Assembly (NCBI GenBank): GCA_015655225.1
Contig: JAATFK010000459.1
Span: 1-5,520 of the forward strand
Direction of reading: 5' to 3'
From: Solirubrobacterales bacterium
Lineage (GTDB): Bacteria; Actinomycetota; Thermoleophilia; Solirubrobacterales; Solirubrobacteraceae
DNA length: 5,520 nucleotides
Shown: positions 5,246-5,520 of the stretch, piece by piece
Layout of the letters: the number at the start of each line of letters is the position of its first letter
How positions within the stretch are numbered: position 1 is the stretch's first letter
Translations under genes and position numbers: made by a program
Notes under the pieces: model-generated
Told to the model about the DNA's origin: nothing
Seen by the model: only the letters and a program-made list of their open reading frames with translations
Databases searched by the model: none

Positions 5246-5520
5246 CGGACCGTGCACCCTCCGTCGAGACGGGTTCCCGAGCGCGTCACCACCCGTGAGC
5301 TCCGGCCAGGCACTCCCGCAACGCATGACGGTGACCGCTTAAGGCTGCTTCCTTCCGGACCTGACCTGGTTCACGGGACGTCATCGCGCGGGACCTGGCC
5401 ATCAACGCCTCCTGGTGGCACGCCGGCCTCGGAAGCCAGCGACCCTCGAAAGGGAATTCAGCCTTGCTAGAGCGGATTGCAAGTACAGGGCACCGCTAAT
5501 TCCCCGCCTAGCACGGTCCG
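5246..5520 (-). ncRNA. ffs: Large-type bacterial signal recognition particle RNA (Alu and S domains)
   Basis: The SRP RNA scaffolds Ffh and targets nascent membrane proteins to the translocon. The S-domain core GTCCGGAAGGAAGCAGCC (5360-5343), with its GGAA tetraloop, is the Ffh-binding helix 8 signature. Helix 5 outer strands GGCCAGG (5400-5394) and CCTGGCC (5310-5304) close this domain. The 5' part carries Alu-domain blocks nearly identical to Bacillus scRNA: GCGGTGCCCTGTAC (5496-5483) and GCAATCCGCTCTAGCA (5480-5465). The 3' part matches its tail, including TCTCGACGGAGGGTGCACGG (5272-5253). The first ten bases (CGGACCGTGC, 5520-5511) pair perfectly with the last ten (5255-5246), so the molecule is essentially complete, though a few 5' bases may lie beyond the window. 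The promoter is off the right edge and no intrinsic terminator is visible at the 3' end. Both ends are placed by pairing and similarity, to within a few bases. Confidence 0.96.

Noticed and set aside
5045..5326. Minus-strand 93-codon frame whose stop overlaps the GT-A start codon
   Set aside because: The overlap hints at translational coupling, but its first third lies inside the SRP RNA and the sequence has no recognisable motif or ribosome site.
4107..5342. Plus-strand open frame of about 411 codons opposite the GT-A gene and SRP RNA
   Set aside because: It runs antisense to a glycosyltransferase with DxD and ED motifs and into a structured RNA gene; no motifs of its own.
5304..5400. Small (4.5S-type) SRP RNA limited to the S domain
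   Set aside because: This core closes well alone, but the flanks match the Alu domain and 3' tail of the large type and the outer ends pair perfectly, so the gene is 5246-5520.

Overview
The window is a compact, GC-rich stretch in which every supported gene lies on the minus strand, so it reads from right to left. The GC-rich codon use and the actinobacterial style of the proteins fit a high-GC Gram-positive-type bacterium. The large SRP RNA keeps an Alu domain, unlike the short form of Streptomyces-type actinobacteria. That points tentatively to a deep actinobacterial lineage such as Thermoleophilia or Rubrobacteria, or to a Chloroflexi-type organism. No 16S rRNA or other phylogenetic marker is present to settle this.

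Layout in transcription order: (1) 5520-5246, a long SRP RNA (Alu plus S domain, about 275 nt) whose two ends pair exactly. (2) 5245-5049, a spacer with no convincing gene. (3) 5048-4011, a cytoplasmic GT-A-type glycosyltransferase. (4) 4010-3852, an intergenic region with a hairpin followed by a well-formed cyclic di-GMP-I (GEMM) riboswitch aptamer, whose closing helix contains the Shine-Dalgarno sequence of the next gene. (5) 3851-2136, a secreted glycoside-hydrolase-like protein (GHL15-like) with a Pro/Thr/Ser/Lys repeat linker and a C-terminal beta-rich domain. (6) 2099-927, a GT4 (GT-B) glycosyltransferase. (7) 926-791, a spacer with a strong hairpin. (8) 790-1, a membrane-anchored or secreted PIG-L/LmbE deacetylase cut off by the left edge.

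The protein genes look like part of a cell-surface polysaccharide locus: two glycosyltransferases to build a glycan, an exported hydrolase to trim or cleave it, and an exported PIG-L enzyme to de-N-acetylate it. The riboswitch suggests that c-di-GMP, the usual signal for matrix production and sessility, controls translation of the hydrolase. The aptamer geometry predicts that ligand binding hides the ribosome binding site (an OFF switch). This pathway assignment is inference from gene content; the RNA elements are read directly from conserved sequence and pairing.
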